Positions 35,136-43,800 of a stretch of 43,919 nt of DNA are shown here, one piece after another. A program made the position numbers and the translations under genes. How positions within the stretch are numbered: position 1 is the first letter of the stretch; each line of letters starts with the position of its first letter. The notes beneath the pieces were generated by a model that worked only from the letters and a program-made list of their open reading frames with translations, was not told where the DNA came from and did not search any database. This DNA comes from Bacteroidales bacterium (lineage in GTDB: Bacteria > Bacteroidota > Bacteroidia > Bacteroidales > F082): NCBI GenBank assembly GCA_024689285.1, contig JAILDR010000151.1:1-43919 (forward strand). The letters are read 5' to 3'.

Positions 35136-36718
35136 AGTAGCACGATTTTTTGAAGGTTATTGTATTCTGAGTCAAGACCTACGACTTGTAGTAGATAGAT
35201 TCCCTTGGGGAGGGCTGAAATGTCGATAGGGATATTCTCGGCAGCGGCGGCTTCTGTATAAAACACCGAATGCCCGTTCAGGTTCGTAATCGAAACGGAA
35301 CATTTCCCGGGTACCAACGAAGGCAACTGCACGCGAAAAACGCCACTACTCGGATTCGGATACACACACAAACCGTTGCTGGTAGAATATGAACCATTTG
35401 TTGATAAATGAAAACCGTCAGTTAAATAGTTTTCTCGTTTAATTTGATTATCCGCGGAATCATCTATAAGGTCGTCGGTATAATCCCCATCATCGTCATC
35501 CTCATCATCGTCATCGTCGTTGTCATCGTAAACGGGTTGTTTTGAGCGAGCGTTGAAAACAGAGCCTGCTTCGGCCACAAAGCCGGATTTTAGAATGACA
35601 GTGTTACTCGCCGACAGGGAGAGTTGTTGGCCTCTTGGCACAACATAGTCGCAATCCATGGTGACGTTACTTCCGGTGACAGCATTGAACAGTTCGTTAT
35701 CCAAGACGCATTGCGTTGGTGTTGCAATGACAACATTTTCCATGTTCATGCGATACCACACCCTTACCCAATCTACCAGCAAACTGCTGGGGAATGGCGT
35801 GTTAGCGTCTGGAGAATCATCAATATGTTCATCGGTTTGATTTCCTCGAATAGCCAGATTTAGAATCAGACACATCGGTTCTTCAGGGTGGGTAATATGT
35901 GTGTCATAAGACCGGTTTGCTTCCACTATGCATCGTCCCCACCTTAGTTTGTTTCGCTTCAATTTTCGATCCCCATTTACATACCATGCTATCTTGTTTC
36001 GGTCCCAGTCAACACTAAATGCATTGAAACTCGTTGAAAAGTCTATTCCATAGTTTCTTTTCTTATGGCACTGTTGCTCGGCACTCTCATAGTGACTTGT
36101 CATATGGTGAACTTTAGATAATTTGTCAGGGTCATAATTGCCCAAAATGTTTTTCTCATTCCAAAACTCAAAGATGTCAAGTTCATTATACGTTAGGCTT
36201 TGGCCAAAAAGCCAAAAAGCAGGCCAAAACCCCTTGCCTTTAGGCAGTTTTACACTCGCTTCAAACTTGCCATTGATGGTAAATTTTCTTTTTGTTTCTA
36301 TGTTGCATGAAGAGTATCTGAATAATCTTCTGTTTGCAATGCCGTCGCCAAGAATTGAATCATCGTCTTTATTACTATATACTTTTCTATCCAATGGCGG
36401 GTCTTCGATTTCTGCGATCAAGCTTAAGATGCCATTTGTAACCTCATAGTTTCCGTCAAAGTTATAATACTGCTGTTCATTGCCAGGGCGAAGATGACCA
36501 CCATTTGGAAGCCAAGTGATCCATGCAGATTTGTCCAAGCCATGACCAATAAAATCATCCTCATACACCAATATCCAAGGGTTGTCGTTGCATAGATTGT
36601 CGCTATCGCTATAATACTTACTTTGAAAATGGCAGTAATCCACTCTGTCCAGGCTGTCCTGTGCATAATCCAACAATGACAATCCGCACAGCAGGGTAAG
36701 AAAAACAATCCTTTTCAT
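35132..36718 (-). CDS. Glycoside hydrolase family 16-like protein with T9SS sorting domain
   Basis: A 528-residue protein with a signal peptide (about 1-19) and a GH16 fold from about 45 to 320. It shows FEASVKLPKGKGFWPAFWLFG followed by the catalytic signature ELDIFE (Glu179 nucleophile, Asp181, Glu184 acid/base). GH16 enzymes cut beta-1,3/1,4-glucans, laminarin, agar, porphyran or related glycans; the exact substrate cannot be read here. An extremely acidic linker (about residues 397-420) separates it from the CTD (VYPNPSSGVFRV, LPKGIYLLQVVG). It forms an operon with the upstream gene at 36722 (3-base gap) and the downstream barrel (overlap). Confidence 0.9.
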   Translation of the reverse strand: MKRIVFLTLLCGLSLLDYAQDSLDRVDYCHFQSKYYSDSDNLCNDNPWILVYEDDFIGHGLDKSAWITWLPNGGHLRPGNEQQYYNFDGNYEVTNGILSLIAEIEDPPLDRKVYSNKDDDSILGDGIANRRLFRYSSCNIETKRKFTINGKFEASVKLPKGKGFWPAFWLFGQSLTYNELDIFEFWNEKNILGNYDPDKLSKVHHMTSHYESAEQQCHKKRNYGIDFSTSFNAFSVDWDRNKIAWYVNGDRKLKRNKLRWGRCIVEANRSYDTHITHPEEPMCLILNLAIRGNQTDEHIDDSPDANTPFPSSLLVDWVRVWYRMNMENVVIATPTQCVLDNELFNAVTGSNVTMDCDYVVPRGQQLSLSASNTVILKSGFVAEAGSVFNARSKQPVYDDNDDDDDEDDDDGDYTDDLIDDSADNQIKRENYLTDGFHLSTNGSYSTSNGLCVYPNPSSGVFRVQLPSLVPGKCSVSITNLNGHSVFYTEAAAAENIPIDISALPKGIYLLQVVGLDSEYNNLQKIVLL

Positions 36719-36721
36719 GGC

Positions 36722-37840
36722 TCACTCCTTTCCCGCAGCTTCTTTCAGCGTGTCAATCTGTTCCTGCAAGTCGATAACATAGAGTGTCAGCTCTTCTATT
36801 TTCTGCAGTAGGATTCTGTTCATTTCGCCAAGCGAAACGTCCTTTCCGTCGATGTCGTCTGCCGAAGGCACGTCGGGTAAGTGTTTGTAGTTGCTCACAA
36901 AGTGTTTCAACTCGGCAAGGCTCATAAGCACGTAATCATTGTCGAAAACGAAGTCCGGCCAATAGGAAGAGTCTTCGTTCACACGGATTTCCTTTGCCAA
37001 GATGGTGCCGTTTACCGAAAGTTTATAAATGGGATGATTGGTGCCAATGCCTATATAGCCATTTCGGTCGTCAATAAACAATGCGTAATTCAACAGATCA
37101 TCCGCCCCATTAGTCCTCGGCCTCCAAAAATTCAAACCGCTTCTCCCGTTGTCGTTACAATATCCAATAGCCCATTTAGACAGGGGATGCCCATCTCCGA
37201 CGATATCGCCAAACATTATGGAACCGCAGACTGACCCGGGAGCACCTCCTGCCGTTGAGGAACGCGAAATGAGAATGTTTCCATCTACCACATGCAGCTT
37301 TTGCTTAGGATGGTTGGTTCCTATGCCTACATAGCCTTTGTAATCGTTTTCTTCACAAAGGAATATGACATTGTTTAAGCCGCCGCCATTCTGGTCCCAT
37401 GTTTTCCACATGTTCAGGCCATGGCCTTGGGCATTGTCATTGACATACTCAATGCCCCATGATCCATAGGGATAGGCTGTTGAGGTCTCGTCGCCGAAGA
37501 GGATGGAACCGTTAGTTGAGCCGAGTGCTTTATCGGATCTTGCAGCCTTACTCGAAATGAGAATATTACCCCCAACCACATGAAACATTTGCCGGGGAGC
37601 ACTTGTGTTTACACCTATGAAACCGTTGGTAGCGATGGTATCTCCTTCGATGTACATTCTCAATAAGTTGTTGGTCCTGATTTCGATGGGATTATTTGAG
37701 TTGGTTCCAAGGACTCCAATGGTAGGTATGGCATTATAGGGTAGATTATTGCCTTCCAATAACCAAGGAGAAACTTGTGCGGAAATGTGCAGTGAGATGC
37801 TCCAAAGAGCGATGATAAAAAGTGATTTAATGGTTTTCAT
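36722..37840 (-). CDS. Tail-fibre-like secreted protein with VGIGT repeats and C-terminal coiled coil
   Basis: A 372-residue protein with a signal peptide (ending HISAQ). It has three repeats of the type (Y/F)(V/I)G(I/V)(G/N)T..P...(L/F).V..G.I, with a central region containing two similar SILFGD/SIMFGD units. The end is typical of many Bacteroidetes secreted proteins: WPDFVFDNDYVLMSLAELK, then HLPDVPSADDI, then a coiled coil (LLQKIEELTLYVIDLQEQI). It resembles phage tail-fibre stems but lacks a recognisable S74 chaperone dyad. First in an operon with the GH16 gene; probably trimeric and surface-exposed. Confidence 0.8.
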   Translation of the reverse strand: MKTIKSLFIIALWSISLHISAQVSPWLLEGNNLPYNAIPTIGVLGTNSNNPIEIRTNNLLRMYIEGDTIATNGFIGVNTSAPRQMFHVVGGNILISSKAARSDKALGSTNGSILFGDETSTAYPYGSWGIEYVNDNAQGHGLNMWKTWDQNGGGLNNVIFLCEENDYKGYVGIGTNHPKQKLHVVDGNILISRSSTAGGAPGSVCGSIMFGDIVGDGHPLSKWAIGYCNDNGRSGLNFWRPRTNGADDLLNYALFIDDRNGYIGIGTNHPIYKLSVNGTILAKEIRVNEDSSYWPDFVFDNDYVLMSLAELKHFVSNYKHLPDVPSADDIDGKDVSLGEMNRILLQKIEELTLYVIDLQEQIDTLKEAAGKE

Positions 37841-37981
37841 AACAGTTCTTTTTATTACGTTAATTATTACTATTTATTGCGTTGTATTAACATTTTGATG
37901 TTATTTTGTGTCTTGCCTCCCAAATGAGGCTTCATCAGATGAACTTGTTTTCCTCTTCATGATTTATGAAATTTGTTCCGT

Positions 37982-38359
37982 TTACTCTGTCACCGTAAAC
38001 TCCCCGTAGTACTCGTCCCCGTTGGGCAACGTGAAATTGACAATGTAGTCGCCCGCATTAGGGATGTACAAAATGACGCCATTGGGAGTGATTGTCGATA
38101 AGCATTCTACCACGGATCCTGTGGATGTGGTGACAGAAATGGCAACTTGTCCGAGGTTCTCAGTGAAGACCACCGTGAGGGCATGGCCATTGATGGAGGC
38201 TTGAATGGAGGAACCTTTGGGATTGTTATGAGAATTCCCCTCTTTAATAATAATATGGCTGAGTCCATCCGTTGAATTAGTGTCATGCGCGCCACACCAT
38301 ACTACAGGCGATAAAAGGCAGAGCAGCAGAAATAATTGTTTTAAAATAAGTGTTTGCAT
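37982..38359 (-). CDS. DUF3244-like small secreted protein
   Basis: A 125-residue protein with a signal peptide (MQTLILKQLFLLLCLL) and one Ig-like domain of the DUF3244 kind: ALTVVFTENLGQVAISVTT, then NAGDYIVNFTLPNGDEYYGEF. The start at 38359 is preferred over the ATG nine codons upstream because a -7 promoter box (38384-38391) overlaps that upstream start. It stands alone between two transcripts, and its function is unknown. Confidence 0.75.
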   Translation of the reverse strand: MQTLILKQLFLLLCLLSPVVWCGAHDTNSTDGLSHIIIKEGNSHNNPKGSSIQASINGHALTVVFTENLGQVAISVTTSTGSVVECLSTITPNGVILYIPNAGDYIVNFTLPNGDEYYGEFTVTE

Positions 38360-38383
38360 ACGATTTAGGTTAGAAATCAGATG

Positions 38384-38391
38384 CAAACCTA
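38384..38391 (-). promoter_or_regulatory. -7 box of the DUF3244-like gene
   Basis: The minus strand reads TAGGTTTG, an exact TAnnTTTG match 24 bases before the chosen ATG. No clear -33 element is seen. Confidence 0.5.
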
Positions 38392-38534
38392 CAACAACGA
38401 AGCTACTTTGCGTCAGAAAAACGAATTCGGATTATTTGGATTTTTTATTAACAACTTGATTTTGAACGCATCATCAATCCATGAAGCGTTATGGCTATGC
38501 GATCTTTGGAACCCAAAATCCTTTTCAATCGATT

Positions 38535-40379
38535 TTACCGTTCCCATATCGTACTGATGGAATGTTGCAATAGAACGGCAATTTGGGTGTTATCCAAACC
38601 GAGAAGGCACAAATAGCAATACAGAAAATCCTTTTCTTTCAAATCTGGATATTGCAGTTTCAACTTCTCAAAAAAGAAACCATAGTGAAGACTGGCAGCT
38701 TCTTTAAGTCGAGCCTTTTGCATGTCATTAAGAGCCAAGCCTGCATAGGCTGAAATGGGGACTGTGGATTTAATCGGATTCTTCTTGTCGTTGCATAAAC
38801 CAAGAATCTGCTGACAGATTGGCTCTTCTTCATAATTCTCTTCAATATTCTCCTGATTAGCCTTATGCGGAGCGAACAAATCATCCATTATTCGTTTCTC
38901 ATCAATTCTTTCTTTCAATGCGGCATTACTTCGTCTAAGTCTACCCGCAAGGGCTTCCTGCTGAATCTTGTGAGCCTTGCGTTCGGACTCAATCAAAGTT
39001 TCAAGATTTCGTTTGCGCCGCCTGTTTAGATAATACAACAAACTTATTATCAATAACAAAAACGACATACCCATAACCACCGCCAAGGCCTGTTTGATTT
39101 GTTTTTGGTTTTGGCGTTTCAATCTTACTTGACTATAGGCTTTATACAGCTCTGTTAATCGCGATTTTATTTCACTTTTGTTTTCTTCCTGATTGACATA
39201 TGGAACCAAAAATTCTGCGTATTCCAGGACTCCCTCATTTATTTGTTGTGCTTTGCAGATTTTTACCAGTCGTTCAGCAGCCTGTTTCTTTAGCCCAATG
39301 TTTGATGATTCTTGAAAAACCTTGCTCCAAACTATCAATGCCGAATCAAGTTCCTTTTCATCGTATAACACCTCGCCAATACATGAATAACGCAAGATGC
39401 TCTCTTCAGGGCTTCCCGACACAGATAGCAAATGGTATAAAGAAGTAATCACTTCTTTTGCTTTATTTTTATCCCTTTTGTATCCTAAATAGACCAGATG
39501 CGTTACAATATTTCTGTACATCAACATTGATGTATCATCCACCATTTCAATCGCTTTTCTATAATAAAAATCTGCACTATCTAATTCTTCCAACATGTCA
39601 TAATTAGAGCCTATTTCGTTTAATGTCCATGCCAGATGCCACGGGACTGCTTCATACTTTTGATAATACTGAAGACATAGACGGCCAAAATAAATGGATT
39701 GTTCATGAAGATATTGGTCGGAATATATCATGGATAAGTGCGTGCAGATTAAAGCCATCAACCTTACCTTGTCAGCAGTTAGCGCTTTTCCCTCAAAATG
39801 GATCTCCATCGTTTCCAAGGCCTTCAAGTACTCCTTGCATGCCTCCACTACACTATCGCTTTCATAAAATCCTACACCATTAATATAATGGGCACGGGCG
39901 GCGAGGAACGCCGTCGTTTGGGCGGACGCATGCGATGCGTCCCTACGGCGGAATGGCCCTACCGACATACCGCGTGCTTCAGCTCCAGGCGAACCCGCAA
40001 TAGAATCATAATACGCCACCGCCCGCAGCAGGTCCTTGCGGTTGGTCTGCTCGCAGTCGTTCTTGTAAAGCAATTCGGAAAGCAACAGCTGGAAATAATG
40101 GATGTCGGATTCATCGAGGCTGTCGGCCTCGGGGCTTGCGGCAAAGGCCTGCAGCAGGGCAAAGGCGCTGTCAGGCTGCCGCCACATCAGGCTGTCGATG
40201 CTTTCCAGCGTCCGGCAGGCTTCCCCCTCCATGAGGGGGTGCCGCGCAGCGGCGGGGGAGGCCAGCGAAGTCCTTTCCCCCTCTAAGAGGGGGCCAGGGG
40301 GAGTTTGGCATCCCAACACCATCAGCAACGTTATGCCGAGCAATACAACGGTTCTATGTCCCGGAATTCTCATTCTCAT
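38535..40379 (-). CDS. Membrane-anchored TPR regulator with LuxR-like DNA-binding end, probably truncated
   Basis: A 614-residue protein. A hydrophobic N-terminus ends in a lipobox-like VLGC (Cys24). Residues about 55-420 are TPR-like helical pairs (LAWTLNEIGSNYDMLEELDSA). One membrane helix follows (about 428-450), then a basic YLNRRRKRN, a coiled coil and a region like the helix-turn-helix of Bacteroidetes TPR regulators (FLYCYLCLLGLDNTQIAVLLQHS). The reading frame stops at STIWER, in the recognition helix region, and continues in frame after the stop with NRLKRILGSK. Two stretches (about residues 27-53 and 144-158) are built from palindromic repeats. Likely a periplasmic-sensing, cytoplasmic DNA-binding one-component regulator, but DNA binding may be lost. 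Confidence 0.8.
   Translation of the reverse strand: MRMRIPGHRTVVLLGITLLMVLGCQTPPGPLLEGERTSLASPAAARHPLMEGEACRTLESIDSLMWRQPDSAFALLQAFAASPEADSLDESDIHYFQLLLSELLYKNDCEQTNRKDLLRAVAYYDSIAGSPGAEARGMSVGPFRRRDASHASAQTTAFLAARAHYINGVGFYESDSVVEACKEYLKALETMEIHFEGKALTADKVRLMALICTHLSMIYSDQYLHEQSIYFGRLCLQYYQKYEAVPWHLAWTLNEIGSNYDMLEELDSADFYYRKAIEMVDDTSMLMYRNIVTHLVYLGYKRDKNKAKEVITSLYHLLSVSGSPEESILRYSCIGEVLYDEKELDSALIVWSKVFQESSNIGLKKQAAERLVKICKAQQINEGVLEYAEFLVPYVNQEENKSEIKSRLTELYKAYSQVRLKRQNQKQIKQALAVVMGMSFLLLIISLLYYLNRRRKRNLETLIESERKAHKIQQEALAGRLRRSNAALKERIDEKRIMDDLFAPHKANQENIEENYEEEPICQQILGLCNDKKNPIKSTVPISAYAGLALNDMQKARLKEAASLHYGFFFEKLKLQYPDLKEKDFLYCYLCLLGLDNTQIAVLLQHSISTIWER
39910..39949. repeat. Palindromic element inside the TPR regulator, element A
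   Basis: Core GGACGCAT-GCG-ATGCGTCC (39924-39942) is flanked by an outer stem GCCGT (39910-39914) and ACGGC (39945-39949). It is translated in frame as part of GPFRRRDASHASAQTTAF. The motif resembles dispersed palindromes of Bacteroidetes genomes. Confidence 0.75.
40223..40293. repeat. Twin hairpin element inside the TPR regulator, element B
   Basis: Two hairpins with the same stem, CCCCCTC-CAT-GAGGGGG (40223-40239) and CCCCCTC-TAA-GAGGGGG (40277-40293), flank a GC-rich spacer. They lie just after the lipobox codons and are translated in frame (LLEGERTSLASPAAARHPLM). Confidence 0.75.
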
Positions 40380-40383
40380 GCCG

Positions 40384-40391
40384 CAAAGATA
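40384..40391 (-). promoter_or_regulatory. -7 box of the TPR regulator, close to the start codon
   Basis: The minus strand reads TATCTTTG, an exact -7 match, ending only four bases before the ATG at 40379. Transcription would start at or within a few bases of the start codon, so the mRNA may be leaderless. No downstream ATG leaves a usable signal peptide. Confidence 0.6.
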
Positions 40392-40406
40392 GCAAAATTC
40401 TCATTT

Positions 40407-40420
40407 TTCTCACGTGAGAA
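40407..40420. promoter_or_regulatory. 14-bp palindrome over the -33 region, candidate operator
   Basis: TTCTCACGTGAGAA is a perfect palindrome. It starts 15 bases upstream of the -7 box at 40384-40391, so it covers where the -33 element should be. A related half-site (TGAGAA) occurs at 40423-40428. A regulator binding here would control the TPR gene. Confidence 0.45.
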
Positions 40421-40431
40421 TAGTGAGAAAA

Positions 40432-40530
40432 GCTGTCCCTGTCCCACAGGCGGAGGCTGTCCCACTGGGACGGGTGTCCCACACTGTCCCATCTGTCCCA
40501 AGGGGTGGGACAGGTGGGACAGTGGGACAC
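40432..40530. repeat. Array of GTCCC/GGGAC units forming a long inverted repeat
   Basis: At least ten GTCCC or GGGAC units are packed in about 100 bases. The segment 40474-40530 is a near-perfect inverted repeat: GTGTCCCACACTGTCCCA... pairs with ...TGGGACAGTGGGACAC. It lies between the third peptidase and the TPR regulator and has no open frame of its own. Confidence 0.75.
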
Positions 40531-40807
40531 TTGAACGTCAAAAAACGCATATGATAAAGCCTTGATAACAAGTCTGTTGTATTCTATTGGGTTTACTCCC
40601 CTTTTGCTCCTCTATTGCTCCCGTTTTGGGTAACACCGACTCAACGTCAACTCAACGCTGTCATTCCCTCTTTAGGTTAACTGTTCTACTGCAATGCTGC
40701 TTCGAGGTGTATGGTTTCTAACTTCGATACACCCTCGACTCACCCTCGATATAACAACGACTTGGCCATAAAGCAAAAAACGGGCGGGGTTTTAACAAAA
40801 ACGATTG
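40531..40807. other. Intergenic remainder without recognised features
   Basis: Part of a 512-base gap between the third peptidase and the TPR regulator. Apart from short direct repeats (CTCAACG twice near 40640-40660, ACCCTCGA twice near 40730-40748) nothing was recognised: no promoter, hairpin terminator or open frame with sense. Confidence 0.5.
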
Positions 40808-40891
40808 TTATCTCACCATCAGCTTCCCATATTTTACCACATCGTTCCTATACATCAACTTGACGATGTCAAAGAAGTCATTGTAGAAAGC
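40808..40891 (-). pseudogene. Stray CTD-like tail in frame after the peptidase stop codon
   Basis: Immediately after the TAG of the third peptidase (40892-40894), the same frame continues for 27 codons to a TAA at 40808. It ends FDIVKLMYRNDVVKYGKLMVR, with the strand pattern and basic R-terminus of a T9SS sorting domain. It looks like the leftover end of another CTD. Confidence 0.5.
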
Positions 40892-43800
40892 CTACATCTT
40901 AACAATCCTCCGGCTCCAGCGTTGGCCGTCTTGCATGACGACAATGTGATACATGCCTGCAGGTCTGTTTTTGAAGCTGATAACCATTGCGTCTTGCTCC
41001 GACAGAATGAGACGTCCGCTCTCGTCAAATACTTGTACCGTAAAGTGCCCTTCTTGCTCCATGCCGATACGGATTTCGTCGGTAGTGGGGTTGGGGTACA
41101 AGTCCAGTGGATGGATATCTTGTTCTGTAGTCTCGTCAAGGTATGGTGGCAGCGAAATATAGTCAATCCAGGCGCAATCTTCACCGGCATTCACCGAATA
41201 GTCTTTGCTGTACAACCACTTGTATTCGTGGCTCCCGGGGCCGACATTGTAAAAATGTGAGAACCAAGATTGGATCCCCGACCATTTCCCTTTCTCTACA
41301 TCGTCGATGTAGAAAATGAGAAAGTCGAAATTGGCTTCAGACGACAATCTGCTGAAAAACGAGAAGGTGCCTGGGTCTGATGAGGTGTAGGTGAATTTGA
41401 TCCACGATGATTCGTCATGGGTGATGGTTGTGTCCGACATGGCGCAGTATTCGCCATCGTAGGCTCCTGAATGTTCGATGGTCCAGGGATGCTCGGGGTC
41501 GTTGGTCCAATACTGTGGATTGAAGACACCGCTTTCAAAACTCTCCGTGGAGAATCCTATCGGATGGGTGATGTGGTTCTCCATCACCAAGTTGTTTACT
41601 GTGGTGGTAAGGAGAAGGTCTACGGTCGGCACTTCACCGGCACTATACTCAATGTAGATTTCAAAACTGACTTCGATAGAGGCTCCGATGGGCATGTTGT
41701 CTAAGGTTTTCTCGGGTGTGATGACACGGATGTAGCCTTCGTTGTTGTGTAAAGCAAAGCGCGGACTCACTGCTTGATAATGTCCGATGTTGGTGACTCT
41801 GAATGTGAGGGTGGCATATTCGCCCGGGTCAAGGTCGCCGTTGCTGTTTTCGTCTTCGATGGAGGTCAGTGTCGCCGTCATGCGAGGGGCCGTAACGGTC
41901 ATCTCGAACTCGCGCTCAAGGCTGATGCCACCAGATTGTGTGGTGATGGTGAAAGGCACCTTCGTATAATCGGGGATATCGTCAGTGAGGCTGAAGCTGA
42001 AAGCGTTCTCAATGTTCAGGCTTTCATCTGGCGACAAGACTGGGAAAGAGGCTTCATCTTGAGTGATGAGCATTTGTCCTGAACTGTTGGAGAGCTTCGC
42101 CGTCCCAGCTTCGTTGGATTGTATCCCGAAGTTCTTGAGGGTCAGGTTGATGGTCCCGGATTGCCCGTAGGGGAGGCTTTCCGCTCCATTATTGATGGCC
42201 ACGCTGTCGGCAATGACATAAGGCCCTTCGATGGGGGTCACTGTGATGGTCTCTTCCCGACGGAGCCGGTTCAGCCCCGTCATGGTCAGTGTTAACGTAT
42301 TGGTTGGGACGAAATCTGTGAGGTAAAGAGTCTGTTCCTCGCCAGTGCCAATGGCGGTGGCTATCAGGTGGTCTTTGCGGCCGTATCTGGCGCTTAGCGC
42401 GATTTGTACACCTTCAGGCACCGTGACGTGGAAAGGTATGAATCTGGTGATGGATTCGTCGAATGTGGCCTCTATGGTTTGTGGCACTTCGGTGAAGATT
42501 CTCAGGAACGCATCGCAATGGGCATGGTAGGTGTTGAAGATGGTGGTGAGCATGGTTTCATCGGTGCCCGGAAATACTTGTTCCCTTAGGAAATACTTGC
42601 CCGACACTAAGGCGAAGGAGGGTAGCCATTCGGCAATATGGTTGGCGTATGGGCCGTAGTTGGGAAGGAAACCGGGGTCGAACAAATCCCAGATACCCCA
42701 AAGGAAGATGTCGTTGGCGAAAGAGTAGGTCTGCCCTGTTGGGCTGATTGCCCCTACGATGCCTGCATTCTGTCCGTCGCGGGTCATGCGCATCAAGGCT
42801 TCGGTGAAACTGAGCGTGGGTACGTCGTATTGTCCTGTCCTGCAGTTGATGGAGATGAGGAAAGGCATCTGTCCTGGGTTGTTGATGGCATCAAAATCGC
42901 TGACGTAGATGAGGGGTTGATACCACTTTTGGTTCCAACCATGATCACGATGCTGCACGATGTAGGCACCTTGGTTGAAGGCGCGGATGACGTGTTCGGC
43001 TGTGGCACCTGTCCATCCGCCAAGTTCACCTGGGGTGGCGGGGATATATCCCAAACCATCGGGACCGAAATAAGACACGACGTTGCTGGTGCCGCTGGCC
43101 GACGACCATTGGTCACTCAGTTCGCCGCTGTGTATCTCGCTGAGGCGTGTTGGTGTCTTTCCGTGTTGGCTGAGGTAACCATAGATGGTTGAGATGGTGA
43201 TTTGGAACCATTTGTTGGTCTGCCATGCGGAAGCTGTCAAGGGGTGCTCGTAAAAATATTGATCCATGCATGGGTTGGTGTACTCATATTCTATTTGTTT
43301 GCCTATGAAGATGGGCAGCTCCTCTTCGGTTTCAGCCACGAGGCGTGAGAAGGTGATGTCGGGCAGATTGTCGCCGTCGATATCTGCGTAGGGATTGTCT
43401 GAAGCTACTGAATTATCTATGGGATGTTGGACACGGAAGGCTGGTACGCATACGTCAATGTTGTCGCCGCCCTCTCCGATGAGGCACACCGCCGCAGGCG
43501 GGATGTCCCAATTTTGATAGATCTCCCTAATCCATGTCCTCAACATGCGGGAGTCAGCGACTCCAACCTCTTCGAGAGAAATCACATCGGTGAGGATGCC
43601 TTGACGGGTGCGGTAGTTGGCCAGCTCTTGTGCTGCGTTGATGAACGCATCGTTGTTGGGGGTGAGAATGAGGTATTCGCAGCCCGTGGCGCGGTTTCTC
43701 ACCCATTCTTGTCTGCGTGCATCATAGTCGATGGGAGCGAGGCAGTCGTAGTTGAGGATGTTGTTCTGAAGGATGGGATCCCAATAAGGTGAGCGCAGGC

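Noticed and set aside
40432..40530. CRISPR array
   Set aside because: Units are only 5-6 bases, in both orientations, with no regular spacer length and no cas genes nearby.
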